Below the pieces are notes generated by a model. The model saw only the letters and a program-made list of their open reading frames with translations, was not told where the DNA came from and did not search any database. DNA of 64,000 nt from Neisseria sp. DTU_2020_1000833_1_SI_GRL_NUU_006. Lineage in GTDB: Bacteria > Pseudomonadota > Gammaproteobacteria > Burkholderiales > Neisseriaceae. Numbering within the stretch: the first letter of the stretch is position 1; each line of letters begins with the position of its first letter. Shown here piece by piece: positions 16,359 to 24,036 of this stretch. The stretch covers positions 1,116,001 to 1,180,000 of the forward strand of contig CP135593.1 of NCBI GenBank assembly GCA_032388755.1, in the 5' to 3' direction. Position numbers and translations under genes: made by a program.

Positions 16359-16619
16359 ATGAAACAAAGCATCAAAAACTATATGAGAAATATCGCCATT
16401 GCCGCCGACCAGCTCGCCAATGCCATGATTGCAGGCAGTCCGGACGAAACCGTCAGCAGCCGTGTCTACCGAGGTGCAGTGTTGGCGGCACAGCCGACCC
16501 GCGTTGCCCGCATGGCGTATCGCGCAATAAATACACTGTTTTTTTGGCAGGACGACCATTGCCGTGCGGCCTACCTGCGAGAAAAGCAGCGGGCGCACTT
16601 ACCGGATGGGTTGAAATGA
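16359..16619 (+). CDS. Small conserved phage protein, unknown function
   Basis: An 86-residue basic protein starting 12 bases after the fibre assembly gene. The pattern, with Asp-Gln-Leu-Ala-Asn-Ala near residue 18, Pro-Asp-Glu-Thr near 28, and Phe-Phe-Trp-Gln-Asp-Asp-His-Cys-Arg near 61, recurs in small proteins of many temperate phages. I know of no established role. Its stop overlaps the next start as ATGA. Confidence 0.72.
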   Translation: MKQSIKNYMRNIAIAADQLANAMIAGSPDETVSSRVYRGAVLAAQPTRVARMAYRAINTLFFWQDDHCRAAYLREKQRAHLPDGLK

Positions 16620-16936
16620 CCGCCCACGCTGATTTTGCCGTCAAACAAGGTACCACCGTACCGCTGACCTTTGCCGTACTTGACGGCAAGGGAAAGCCGC
16701 ATCCATCGCTTAAACATCTGGACAGTGCAGTTTTGACCATTGCCCCGACAGCCGCAGAGGCTTTTGCCTTGCCCCTCTCCGTCAAGCCGGGCGGCATCGG
16801 TACGCTCTTGACGGCAGAGCAGACACGGGGATGGAGATGGCGGTGGGCGCGGTACAGCGTGCGCGTTACCGTAAAAGGCGTCGCCGCCGTGATTTACGAG
16901 GGCAATCTGACCCTTGAGACAGAGTTGGGAGCTTAA
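16616..16936 (+). CDS. Small beta-rich phage protein, possible fibre adaptor
   Basis: A 106-residue protein beginning with the ATG at 16616, which overlaps the previous stop; a longer frame upstream only shadows the fibre assembly gene. It reads like one beta-sandwich domain, with Gly-Thr-Thr-Val-Pro-Leu-Thr-Phe near the start and Tyr-Glu-Gly-Asn-Leu-Thr-Leu-Glu at the end. That pattern resembles baseplate adaptor domains that carry receptor-binding proteins, but this is inference. Confidence 0.65.
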   Translation: MTAHADFAVKQGTTVPLTFAVLDGKGKPHPSLKHLDSAVLTIAPTAAEAFALPLSVKPGGIGTLLTAEQTRGWRWRWARYSVRVTVKGVAAVIYEGNLTLETELGA

Positions 16937-16939
16937 CAA

Positions 16940-17344
16940 ATGGCAGAGATAAAAGGCGGTATTACCGTCAGCGGCGGCAGCGTTGACAGTATGCCGGTCA
17001 TCCTCGACGGGCGTACAAGCCTGTACACCGAGGCTATCGAAAGAGGCTTGATAGAGCCTGATACGACTTATGAGCAGTTTTTAGAGCGTTTGGCAGTCAA
17101 GCCGGGCGAACTTAAAAAGGCTGTCAAAGAGGCAGTCGCCGCCGATTTGGATAATAAGGTAAACGCTGCGGTAGCGGTTGCGGTCGCCCAGCTCAAATTA
17201 ATCGGCTCTGGCAATGTCGCACCGGTGCAGCCCAGCCCGCAACCCGATCAGCCCGTTGCGCCCGCGCCGAAACCTGCGACCAATACCGACCTGTCTGATG
17301 AGGCATTAGCAAAAGTGAATAAAATTTTAGGAATTACGCGATGA
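16940..17344 (+). CDS. Phage protein with Pro-rich linker, adjacent to large fibre
   Basis: A 134-residue protein with a short beta-like start, a helical middle (Pro-Gly-Glu-Leu-Lys-Lys-Ala-Val-Lys-Glu), a Pro/Ala/Gln linker around residues 93 to 113 and a short helical tail. The linker resembles the one in the following fibre gene, and the two genes overlap as ATGA, so the products may work together. I do not recognise the family. Confidence 0.65.
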   Translation: MAEIKGGITVSGGSVDSMPVILDGRTSLYTEAIERGLIEPDTTYEQFLERLAVKPGELKKAVKEAVAADLDNKVNAAVAVAVAQLKLIGSGNVAPVQPSPQPDQPVAPAPKPATNTDLSDEALAKVNKILGITR

Positions 17345-20300
17345 CATCAAACTTAGACCAAGCCATTGTAGCGATTGCAACAACGGCGGCGGACGCCAAA
17401 AAACTGGCAGCCATCGAACCTGCCGTAAACGAAGCAGGCGAGTTGCAGTATGGCGGCAAAACCATCACTAAACTTATTACACCATCGACCCTTACCAGAG
17501 AGGTGGGAGTTGCTTTGGGCGGCCCTGATGTTGCCAATAGTCTGTACAAACAGCAAAGCAATTTTGAAGAATTTCAGGTCAAGGAAGCATCCCGCATTGC
17601 GCTTGAACAGGGTGTTTACTACATCGAAGACGCGTTGCCTGAAGACCTTAAAGAGAAGGTTCGCACTCGTCATTACGAAAAAGAGAAAAACATCAATCAA
17701 GCAGAAGCGTTGAAAATCGTCCAACTCATTCAGGCGTGGCTGGATAAGTTGCCGTCCAATGTTTGGATTTCCACGCGCGGCGGCGTGTTCCCGCTGACCA
17801 AAAACGTCGGTTATGCCCCCGATTATTTCGGCGCGGACAACCGCATTAAAACTCGCGGTGTCGGTTATGGTTTCAAACCTGGAACTAAGGAAAGAATACC
17901 CGATGAAGTCAGATTGACGCTTCACGGTTGCCAGCCTTGTTTGGCGTTCCGTAAATTCAAATTCAATACGATTGATTTTACGAAGGGTACTTTTATTGTC
18001 GAAGAGCATGGTCAGGATGCCTTCCACCTTTGTGATGGTTCTGAAGGCACTCGCATCATCCACGCAGGCAATATCACAACCCGCGCATACCTGAAGTATG
18101 GCTATAAGTCAGGGGCAGACCTTGACAAAATGCTATGGCCTCCGATTGACGGATGGTCTAAAGAAAACCCGCATCTTGGTACAGGTATGGCGGAAAAAGG
18201 CGTGGCGGAGGCTGGCTTTAATACCACCACATATCCTATTGTTGATAATGCAACCTACATGAATAATAGCCTTATTTGTGAAGGCATTAAGAATTTTGAA
18301 GGTTGGTTCTCAGGAGAGCAGGTACTCCAGTACATCCGAGATGAAGACGGCACTCGTTATCTTTCAGCAGGCGGCTATTGGGATGCAAACGGAAATTCTA
18401 AATTTCCGCGACATGACGGTACTACTGGAGATACATGGGGTAAATGGCGCGGCGGTCAAATCGGTAGTCGTGCCTATGGATGGCGCATCTATGGCACAAA
18501 TCGAACCCATATAGAGTATTTTGACGTTCGCGGGTTTAACGGCGGCGGCATTGTTTGCGGCTTGTATGGTGCGCCCGATGGCGAGCAAGTCGATGCGCGT
18601 GATTCAAAAGCTGCTTACGATGCAGGTATTGTTGCAGTAAACACTAAAATCACCGGTGGGTACTTTACCCACAACTATATTTGCGGGGTTGAGGCTATTC
18701 GTGCGAGCGGGTACGAGCTTTGCGGCATATATGCCCCTGACTCCGTCGTCGGACACCCTGACGCGCACCTCGAGCACGTCCGAGGAATTGGTGGTACTAC
18801 CTCAATCGACCCGGGCTATCAGCAATGTACCAGCCGTTATTTGCCGTTAGATAACGTCTTCATCCATGACAACGTTTTCGGTCTTGGTAAACGTAAAATC
18901 ATGGATATTCATACGGGCAATAACGTCAAGGTCATCAATAACAGCGGACGCGCAATGTATTACGGCGTGTCAACCGTTATCGAAGAGTTGTTTGCAAGTA
19001 AGTTGATTAACCCTAAAGACCCGCGCAACAGTAAAGACACCGCCGACCCGTATTCATTCCCGTATCAAGACAGTAACATTGAAATTCGCGGCAATGTGAT
19101 TGTTTCAGGCTTGTTTGGTTTGCATCCAATCAACGGGGCATCAGGCGTGAAATTCCGTAAAGATGCTGGCAAATGGTGGCTTCGTTGCCATCAGGTTTGG
19201 GCTGACAATATCGTTTATGCGCCGCGCGGACTGATTTGCAACTTTGGGCATAACCATTTTGTGATTGATAACAACCAGTTCACTTTTGCCCTGCCTTTCG
19301 GTACTTTTTACGGTTTGAATCAAATTTCGGACATCAAAGTAACCAATGGCGGCAGCGGTTATACATCGCCGCCGAAAGTGATAATCACAGGCGGCGGCGA
19401 TGAAGCCTATGACGCCAAGGCACGCGCCAAAATCAAAGACGGCAAAGTCATCGAAATTCGTATTGAGCGCGTTGGCAGCCGTTACATGGTTCCGCCTACC
19501 GTTACCATCGAAGGCGGCGGCGGGTCTGGGGCTACGGCTGAAGCGTATGTGAATACCTTTACCTACGGAATGTTGGTAGGGGCTGAAGGAAGACACGGTA
19601 CAATGCTTGGCAGCGTGATTACCCGAAATTATGTTCAAAACTCGCCTGAAGGCAACTTTGCGCGTCAAATTACCATTGGCAATCTTCGCGGGGCTACTAT
19701 CGCTTGCAACTATGCAGACGTTACGCCATATTCGAGCGTCGAAAAGGCTAAAAAACCTTTCGGCGACCCGTATGTTAGCAATAGCATGAAATACCGTGAC
19801 GGCATTGGTTCATTCGGCTTTTACGGCGGGGCATTGGACAAGTGCGAAGTATTCGGGAACTACGAATACGACCAAATGACAGACAGACTGGATGTATGGA
19901 CCGGAAGCAGTTTGCGCGGCGATAAAGTTGTTAGTGTGCATAGCAATTATGCGCCGACGACTCAACAGGATTTCTTGGATGCCATCAAACAAAAATCGTT
20001 TGAGATGCAGCTTGAAGCCCTTAAGACCGAGATGGCGGCTATGAAGGCGGCTGGTACGGTTACTCCAAGCCTTGCGAACACGCCGCAATCTGACAGTGGC
20101 TCACAAGGCGCAACGGCTACTGCACAGCCGACAACGCCTGTGGCTCCGGCACCGACAACACCGGCACCTGTAACGCCAGCTAACCCACTGACAAATAGCG
20201 ATCAGGCGCAAAGCCAGCCTGCGGCCAAGCCCGAAACGTCCATCAAATTTACGTTTGATGGAGTTGCGGTGACAGCTACCGAGATTGTTGGTAGCAACGG

Positions 20301-20871
20301 TACATCCAAACTAAAAACCGAAAATAACTCAATAAAATCTGGCGAGCCTGATGAGTGGGTTGGCGCGTTTGGAGAGGTTGACGGACATAAAGTCATGTTT
20401 GCGAGTGCAGCCGGTACAGATAAAGGCGTACGCTATATTGAGAGTGATGGCATTGCGTCTGATGGATCATCAGATAGTGCAATCATTGTGCCGATTAAAA
20501 TATCTGCAACATCGAGCAATGGCGGGGCTTTTGCAGCGATAGTCCTTAATGGCCGAAATATAGTCAACTCAGGTCTGCTGGTGACGGACGCAGATGGCGG
20601 ATTTAAGTTGCGACCTGTTGACGGTACGACCGTTAACGGACAACCAATTTCCGCCCAAAAAATCTACGAATACGACAAATGGCATGTTGCCGTTATCACC
20701 GTAAAATCAGGCGATGAGCGTCGATTTGATAAAGTAAGATTTGGCATTAACCACGTAAGCAACTCGGGGCGTAGTGCAACGATTGGTGCAGGCATCGAGT
20801 TTGTTCAAGGCGACATCAGTAAGGCAGCCGAAAAAGCCGCTACGCTGATGACGGAGTACGGGATCAGTTGA
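17341..20871 (+). CDS. Very large tail fibre / tailspike-like protein, 1,176 residues
   Basis: The amino 110 residues are helical and may attach to the virion. Residues about 150 to 900 have Asn/Gly-rich, regularly spaced beta strands typical of a right-handed beta-helix, as in tailspikes that bind or cut surface glycans. Near residues 660 to 740 are two copies of a Gly-Gly-Ser-Gly-Tyr / Pro-Pro-Lys-Val-Ile-Ile type motif. A Pro/Ala/Thr linker near 920 to 965 leads to a lectin-like beta-rich domain of about 200 residues. It is probably the main receptor-binding protein. Whether it is enzymatic cannot be told from the sequence. Confidence 0.72.
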   Translation: MTSNLDQAIVAIATTAADAKKLAAIEPAVNEAGELQYGGKTITKLITPSTLTREVGVALGGPDVANSLYKQQSNFEEFQVKEASRIALEQGVYYIEDALPEDLKEKVRTRHYEKEKNINQAEALKIVQLIQAWLDKLPSNVWISTRGGVFPLTKNVGYAPDYFGADNRIKTRGVGYGFKPGTKERIPDEVRLTLHGCQPCLAFRKFKFNTIDFTKGTFIVEEHGQDAFHLCDGSEGTRIIHAGNITTRAYLKYGYKSGADLDKMLWPPIDGWSKENPHLGTGMAEKGVAEAGFNTTTYPIVDNATYMNNSLICEGIKNFEGWFSGEQVLQYIRDEDGTRYLSAGGYWDANGNSKFPRHDGTTGDTWGKWRGGQIGSRAYGWRIYGTNRTHIEYFDVRGFNGGGIVCGLYGAPDGEQVDARDSKAAYDAGIVAVNTKITGGYFTHNYICGVEAIRASGYELCGIYAPDSVVGHPDAHLEHVRGIGGTTSIDPGYQQCTSRYLPLDNVFIHDNVFGLGKRKIMDIHTGNNVKVINNSGRAMYYGVSTVIEELFASKLINPKDPRNSKDTADPYSFPYQDSNIEIRGNVIVSGLFGLHPINGASGVKFRKDAGKWWLRCHQVWADNIVYAPRGLICNFGHNHFVIDNNQFTFALPFGTFYGLNQISDIKVTNGGSGYTSPPKVIITGGGDEAYDAKARAKIKDGKVIEIRIERVGSRYMVPPTVTIEGGGGSGATAEAYVNTFTYGMLVGAEGRHGTMLGSVITRNYVQNSPEGNFARQITIGNLRGATIACNYADVTPYSSVEKAKKPFGDPYVSNSMKYRDGIGSFGFYGGALDKCEVFGNYEYDQMTDRLDVWTGSSLRGDKVVSVHSNYAPTTQQDFLDAIKQKSFEMQLEALKTEMAAMKAAGTVTPSLANTPQSDSGSQGATATAQPTTPVAPAPTTPAPVTPANPLTNSDQAQSQPAAKPETSIKFTFDGVAVTATEIVGSNGTSKLKTENNSIKSGEPDEWVGAFGEVDGHKVMFASAAGTDKGVRYIESDGIASDGSSDSAIIVPIKISATSSNGGAFAAIVLNGRNIVNSGLLVTDADGGFKLRPVDGTTVNGQPISAQKIYEYDKWHVAVITVKSGDERRFDKVRFGINHVSNSGRSATIGAGIEFVQGDISKAAEKAATLMTEYGIS

Positions 20872-20882
20872 TCTATAAATTA

Positions 20883-20910
20883 AAAGGTCGTCTGAAAACA
20901 GACGACCTTT
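20883..20910 (+). terminator. Uptake-sequence hairpin after the large fibre gene
   Basis: A 12-bp perfect stem of inverted uptake sequences with an AAAA loop. The T run is only three bases, so termination may be partial. Confidence 0.65.
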
Positions 20911-20926
20911 AGAAGGAGATTTAAGA

Positions 20927-21004
20927 ATAAAGTGGGACGGCGACGTAGCAGTGCGGGAACACCGCTACGCCAGCCAAGCAGAACAAGCCTGCATTGACTT
21001 CTAA
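20927..21004 (+). other. Possible micro-ORF with ATA start upstream of com
   Basis: AAGGAG at 20913-20918 is followed eight bases later by ATA and a frame of 25 codons (Ile-Lys-Trp-Asp-Gly-Asp-Val-Ala-Val-Arg-Glu-His) ending at TAA 21004. The composition looks protein-like. The start may be a mutated ATG, or the frame may not be translated. Confidence 0.3.
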
Positions 21005-21026
21005 GGCCGCCTTAGTCTCTAGAGAC
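21001..21026. repeat. Two short inverted repeats upstream of com
   Basis: CTAAGG/CCTTAG with a CCG loop (21001-21015) and the palindrome GTCTCTAGAGAC (21015-21026) lie next to each other. They could bind a regulator or fold in RNA; nothing more can be said. Confidence 0.45.
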
Positions 21027-21060
21027 CGGGGCATTCTATCTGATACAGGAGTGGATGCAA

Positions 21061-21177
21061 ATGCAAATTTATCGTGAGTTACGCTGCAAATACTGCGGCA
21101 AATTACTGGCAAAAGGCAGCGGTTTCGTGCAAATAAAATGCACACGCTGCAAAAATATTAATTCTTTCAGTAACTAA
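21061..21177 (+). CDS. com: Com-like zinc-finger translational regulator
   Basis: A 38-residue protein with two Cys pairs, Cys-Lys-Tyr-Cys-Gly-Lys-Leu-Leu and Cys-Thr-Arg-Cys-Lys, the arrangement of Mu Com. Com is a zinc-finger RNA-binding protein that opens a hairpin in the com-mom mRNA so that mom can be translated. AGGAG at 21047-21051 lies nine bases before the ATG at 21061; an in-frame ATG at 21055 is also possible. It sits at the far right of the prophage, as in Mu, but is followed by an adenine methyltransferase gene instead of mom. It is shorter than Mu Com, lacking the carboxy tail. Confidence 0.85.
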   Translation: MQIYRELRCKYCGKLLAKGSGFVQIKCTRCKNINSFSN

Positions 21178-21199
21178 AAAATCAGTAGAGTGCCGTTGA

Positions 21200-21261
21200 G
21201 CATCATATTAATTCTGTTTCCGAGCGTCCCGAATGCCGCAAATTAGGAGTATATATGATGC
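21200..21261 (+). promoter_or_regulatory. Putative translation-inhibitory hairpin over the methyltransferase start
   Basis: GCATCATAT at 21200-21208 is perfectly complementary to ATATGATGC at 21253-21261, which contains both candidate start codons of the methyltransferase (21255 and 21258). The ribosome binding site AGGAG (21245-21249) lies in the enclosed loop beside the stem. This parallels the hairpin that hides the mom start in Mu and that Com opens. Confidence 0.5.
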
Positions 21262-22034
21262 AAAAAACACAACAAACTCTACCGATTATCCCTTGGATGG
21301 GCGGCAAACGCCGATTGGCAAAACACCTGTTGCCCATGTTTCCCGAGCATTCGTGTTATGTCGAGCTGTTTTCCGGCGGCGCGGCGTTGTTCTTTATGCG
21401 CCCAACGCCTGCTAAAGTAGAGGTACTCAACGACATCAACGGACAGCTCATCAACCTGTACCGCGTGGTACAACACCATTTTGACGAGTTCGTCCGCCAG
21501 TTTGAGTGGACACTGACAAGCCGAGAGGTCTTTGCCCGCCTGCAAAGCACGCCGCCTGATTGCATGACCGATATTCAACGAGCTGCCCGGTTCTTTTATT
21601 TGCAGCACAATGCCTTCGGTGGCAAGACCGTCCATCAACATTTTGGCACGGCTACCACGTCAAAAGCGTGGGATGCGTCGCAGATTGAGGTTAAATTAAA
21701 GGCTGCTAAAGACCGTTTAAAAGGTGTTTATATAGAAAGCGAACCGTGGGAGCGTTGTTTAAAACGATATGACCGCGAGCACACTTTCTTTTACGCTGAT
21801 CCACCATATTGGCAAACGGCAGGCTACGATAGTGCTTTTGATTGGTACCAATACGAGTTGATGGCAAAGGCAATGGCGGAGAGCAAAGGTAAGGTCATGT
21901 TATCCATCAATGACCACCCTGATATAAGGGCGTTGTTTAAAGATTTTCGTATTACTCAACTGGAGTTGGCTTATACCGTAGGCAGGGATAAGACGGGCAA
22001 AACCAGCGGCGAATTGGTTATTTGTAACTGGTAA
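21255..22034 (+). CDS. D12-class DNA adenine N6-methyltransferase (Dam-like)
   Basis: A 259-residue protein with Pro-Trp-Met-Gly-Gly-Lys-Arg at residues 13 to 19, Glu-Leu-Phe-Ser-Gly-Gly near 37 to 42, and the catalytic Asp-Pro-Pro-Tyr near 178. These are the motifs of the D12 (alpha) class that includes Dam. It probably methylates adenine in phage and host DNA and protects it from restriction; target unknown. It replaces mom downstream of com. A strong terminator follows, then the prophage end. Confidence 0.92.
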   Translation: MMQKTQQTLPIIPWMGGKRRLAKHLLPMFPEHSCYVELFSGGAALFFMRPTPAKVEVLNDINGQLINLYRVVQHHFDEFVRQFEWTLTSREVFARLQSTPPDCMTDIQRAARFFYLQHNAFGGKTVHQHFGTATTSKAWDASQIEVKLKAAKDRLKGVYIESEPWERCLKRYDREHTFFYADPPYWQTAGYDSAFDWYQYELMAKAMAESKGKVMLSINDHPDIRALFKDFRITQLELAYTVGRDKTGKTSGELVICNW

Positions 22035-22038
22035 AAAC

Positions 22039-22066
22039 AAAAGCGACGTTTCCGTCGCTTTTCTTA
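22039..22066 (+). terminator. Terminator after the methyltransferase gene
   Basis: A 10-bp perfect stem (22039-22048 with 22053-22062) with a four-base loop and a T-rich tail. It is the last transcription stop of the prophage. Confidence 0.85.
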
Positions 22067-22086
22067 CTTTCTGCTATCCGATATAT

Positions 22087-22169
22087 AGTGCAAAAGCTGT
22101 CGCAACTTTTAAAACGTACCGAGTGCAAAAGTTAATGTAACAAAGTGCAAAAGGCGGCGGCGGCTTACA
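22087..22169. repeat. Prophage right end with three candidate transposase-binding repeats
   Basis: AGTGCAAAAG occurs exactly three times, starting at 22087, 22122 and 22144. The last two are 22 bp apart, the spacing of abutting MuA sites at Mu ends, and the core resembles the RYRCRAAAR part of the MuA consensus. The element probably ends with CA at 22168-22169, 16 bp after the last repeat. The direction of the core relative to the end differs from what I recall for Mu, so the assignment is tentative. Confidence 0.62.
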
Positions 22170-22200
22170 GTCGTCTGAAAATTTTCAGACGACTTTTTTT
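22169..22200. terminator. Perfect uptake-sequence palindrome at the prophage/typA border
   Basis: A 26-bp perfect palindrome made of two inverted uptake sequences lies behind typA. A T run follows on the plus side, but on the side that would serve typA (minus strand) prophage sequence begins directly, so the usual run of U for typA is absent. Confidence 0.75.
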
Positions 22201-22224
22201 CATTTCATCAACAGTCTAGTGGAA

Positions 22225-24036
22225 TCAATCCAGCTTTTTAAAGTGGCGGCGGCGTTCGAGTTCGCTCAGATAACGCTTGCGCAGGCGGATGGACTGCGGC
22301 GTGATTTCAACGAGTTCGTCATCATCGATAAACTCGACCGCACCTTCCAGCGTCAGCTTGATCGGCGTGGTCAGGCGCACGGCTTCGTCGGTGCCGCTGG
22401 CGCGGATGTTGGTGAGTTTTTTACCTTTGAGCGGGTTGACCACCAAATCATTGTCGCGGCTGTGGATGCCGATAATCATGCCTTCGTAGATTTTATCGTT
22501 GGGCGACACGAACATACGGCCGCGGTCTTCCAGATTCCATAAGGCATAAGCGACGGCTTCACCTTGCTCTTGGGAAATCAGTACACCGTTGTGGCGGCCG
22601 GGCATATCGGGTTTCACGGGCGCGTAGTCGTCGAATACGTGGCTCATCAGGCCGACGCCGCGCGTCAGGGTCATGAATTCGCCTTGGAAACCGATTAAGC
22701 CGCGCGCGGGAATATGGTATTCGAGGCGGGTACGGCCGTTGCCGTCACTTTCCATATTGGTCAGTTCGCCGCGGCGGCGGCCGAGTTCTTCCATTACCGC
22801 GCCTTGGTTTTCGTCCGGTACGTCCACAGTCAGGTTTTCATATGGTTCGCATTTTTGACCGTCGATGTCGCGGTACACCACGCGCGGCTTGCCGACTGCC
22901 AGTTCAAAGCCTTCGCGGCGCATGTTTTCCAGCAAAATGGTCAGGTGCAGTTCGCCACGTCCGGATACGCGGAACACGTCGGCATCGGCGGTATCTTCCA
23001 CGCGCAGGGCGACGTTGGTCAGCAATTCTTTTTGCAGGCGGTCGCGGATTTGGCGGCTGGTCACGAATTTGCCTTCGGTACCCGCCAACGGGCTGGTGTT
23101 CACCATAAAGTCCATGGTCAGCGTCGGTTCGTCCACGCTCAACATCGGCAAGCCTTTGGGGTTGTCTTTGTCGGTGATGGTTACGCCGATACCGATGTCT
23201 TCGATACCGGAAATAATCACGATGTCGCCAGCTTCGGCTTCTTCAAGCGGTACGCGTTCCAAACCTTTGAAACCCAAAAGCTGGTTGATGCGCCCTTGGG
23301 CAATTTGCTGATCGTGGTTCATCACGGCAACGACTTGGCCGGGTTTGATACGTCCGTTCAGGATACGACCGATGCCAAGACGGCCGGTGTAGTTGTCGTA
23401 GTCGAGTTGGGAAATTTGCAGTTGCAGCGTTTCGTCCGCGCTGCCGCTCGGTGCGGGCGTGTGTTTTAAGATGGTGTCGAACAGCGGACGCATGTCGTTG
23501 CTCTCGTCGGTTTCTTCCAGTTTGGCGAAACCGGACAGGCCGGAAGCGTAGACAATCGGAAAGTCCAATTGCTCGTCGGTTGCGCCCAAGTTGTCGAAGA
23601 GTTCGAAAGTTTGGTCGATGACCCAGCTCGGGCGGGCGGACGGTTTGTCGATTTTATTGATGACGACGATCGGTTTCAGTCCCAAAGCCAAGGCTTTTTT
23701 GGTAACGAAACGGGTTTGCGGCATCGGGCCTTCCTGCGCATCTACCAACAATACGACGCAGTCCACCATACCCAAAACACGCTCCACCTCGCCGCCGAAG
23801 TCGGCGTGTCCCGGAGTGTCGACGATGTTGATGTGGTAGCCTTCGTAATCGATGGCGGTATTTTTGGCGAGGATGGTAATGCCGCGTTCTTTTTCAAGGT
23901 CGTTGCTGTCCATCACGCGTTCGTCAACCTGCTGGTTGGCGCGGAATGTACCGGATTGGCGCAGCAGTTGGTCAACTAATGTGGTTTTGCCGTGGTCGAC
24001 GTGGGCGATGATGGCAATGTTGCGAATTTGTTTCAT
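22225..24036 (-). CDS. typA: Ribosome-associated GTPase TypA/BipA
   Basis: A 603-residue translational GTPase of full length. The amino end has the P-loop His-Val-Asp-His-Gly-Lys-Thr-Thr (residues 12 to 19), then Glu-Arg-Gly-Ile-Thr-Ile, Asp-Thr-Pro-Gly-His-Ala-Asp-Phe and Asn-Lys-Ile-Asp, the G1 to G4 motifs of the EF-G family. The carboxy part is the BipA-specific domain. It binds ribosomes and helps assembly and stress adaptation. The gene is monocistronic, and a Mu-like prophage is inserted directly behind its terminator hairpin. Confidence 0.97.
   Translation of the reverse strand: MKQIRNIAIIAHVDHGKTTLVDQLLRQSGTFRANQQVDERVMDSNDLEKERGITILAKNTAIDYEGYHINIVDTPGHADFGGEVERVLGMVDCVVLLVDAQEGPMPQTRFVTKKALALGLKPIVVINKIDKPSARPSWVIDQTFELFDNLGATDEQLDFPIVYASGLSGFAKLEETDESNDMRPLFDTILKHTPAPSGSADETLQLQISQLDYDNYTGRLGIGRILNGRIKPGQVVAVMNHDQQIAQGRINQLLGFKGLERVPLEEAEAGDIVIISGIEDIGIGVTITDKDNPKGLPMLSVDEPTLTMDFMVNTSPLAGTEGKFVTSRQIRDRLQKELLTNVALRVEDTADADVFRVSGRGELHLTILLENMRREGFELAVGKPRVVYRDIDGQKCEPYENLTVDVPDENQGAVMEELGRRRGELTNMESDGNGRTRLEYHIPARGLIGFQGEFMTLTRGVGLMSHVFDDYAPVKPDMPGRHNGVLISQEQGEAVAYALWNLEDRGRMFVSPNDKIYEGMIIGIHSRDNDLVVNPLKGKKLTNIRASGTDEAVRLTTPIKLTLEGAVEFIDDDELVEITPQSIRLRKRYLSELERRRHFKKLD

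Larger units (their letters stand above)
1..22169. mobile_element. Mu-like transposable prophage, right-hand part
   Basis: Structural genes follow the Mu order from gpG through protease, capsid, sheath, tube, tape measure, gpN, gpP, gp45 to gp48 and tail fibres, ending with a com gene and a DNA methyltransferase where Mu has com-mom. The element enters from the left, so its left end, transposase and repressor are not visible. The right end is placed at the CA ending at 22169, directly before the uptake-sequence hairpin of the host gene typA; a CA ending at 22142 is the alternative. One structural gene is frameshifted, so the prophage may be defective. Several uptake sequences inside its genes suggest long residence in Neisseria. 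Confidence 0.93.

Noticed and set aside
16244..16615. Extended frame ahead of the small beta-rich phage gene
   Set aside because: It overlaps two genes; the ATG at 16616 overlapping the previous stop is a natural start.
22087..22153. CRISPR-like array from the three AGTGCAAAAG repeats
   Set aside because: The units are only 10 bp, unequally spaced and at a prophage end; no cas genes are near.
22714..23469. 251-codon plus-strand frame inside typA
   Set aside because: Shadow of typA, which is complete and highly conserved.
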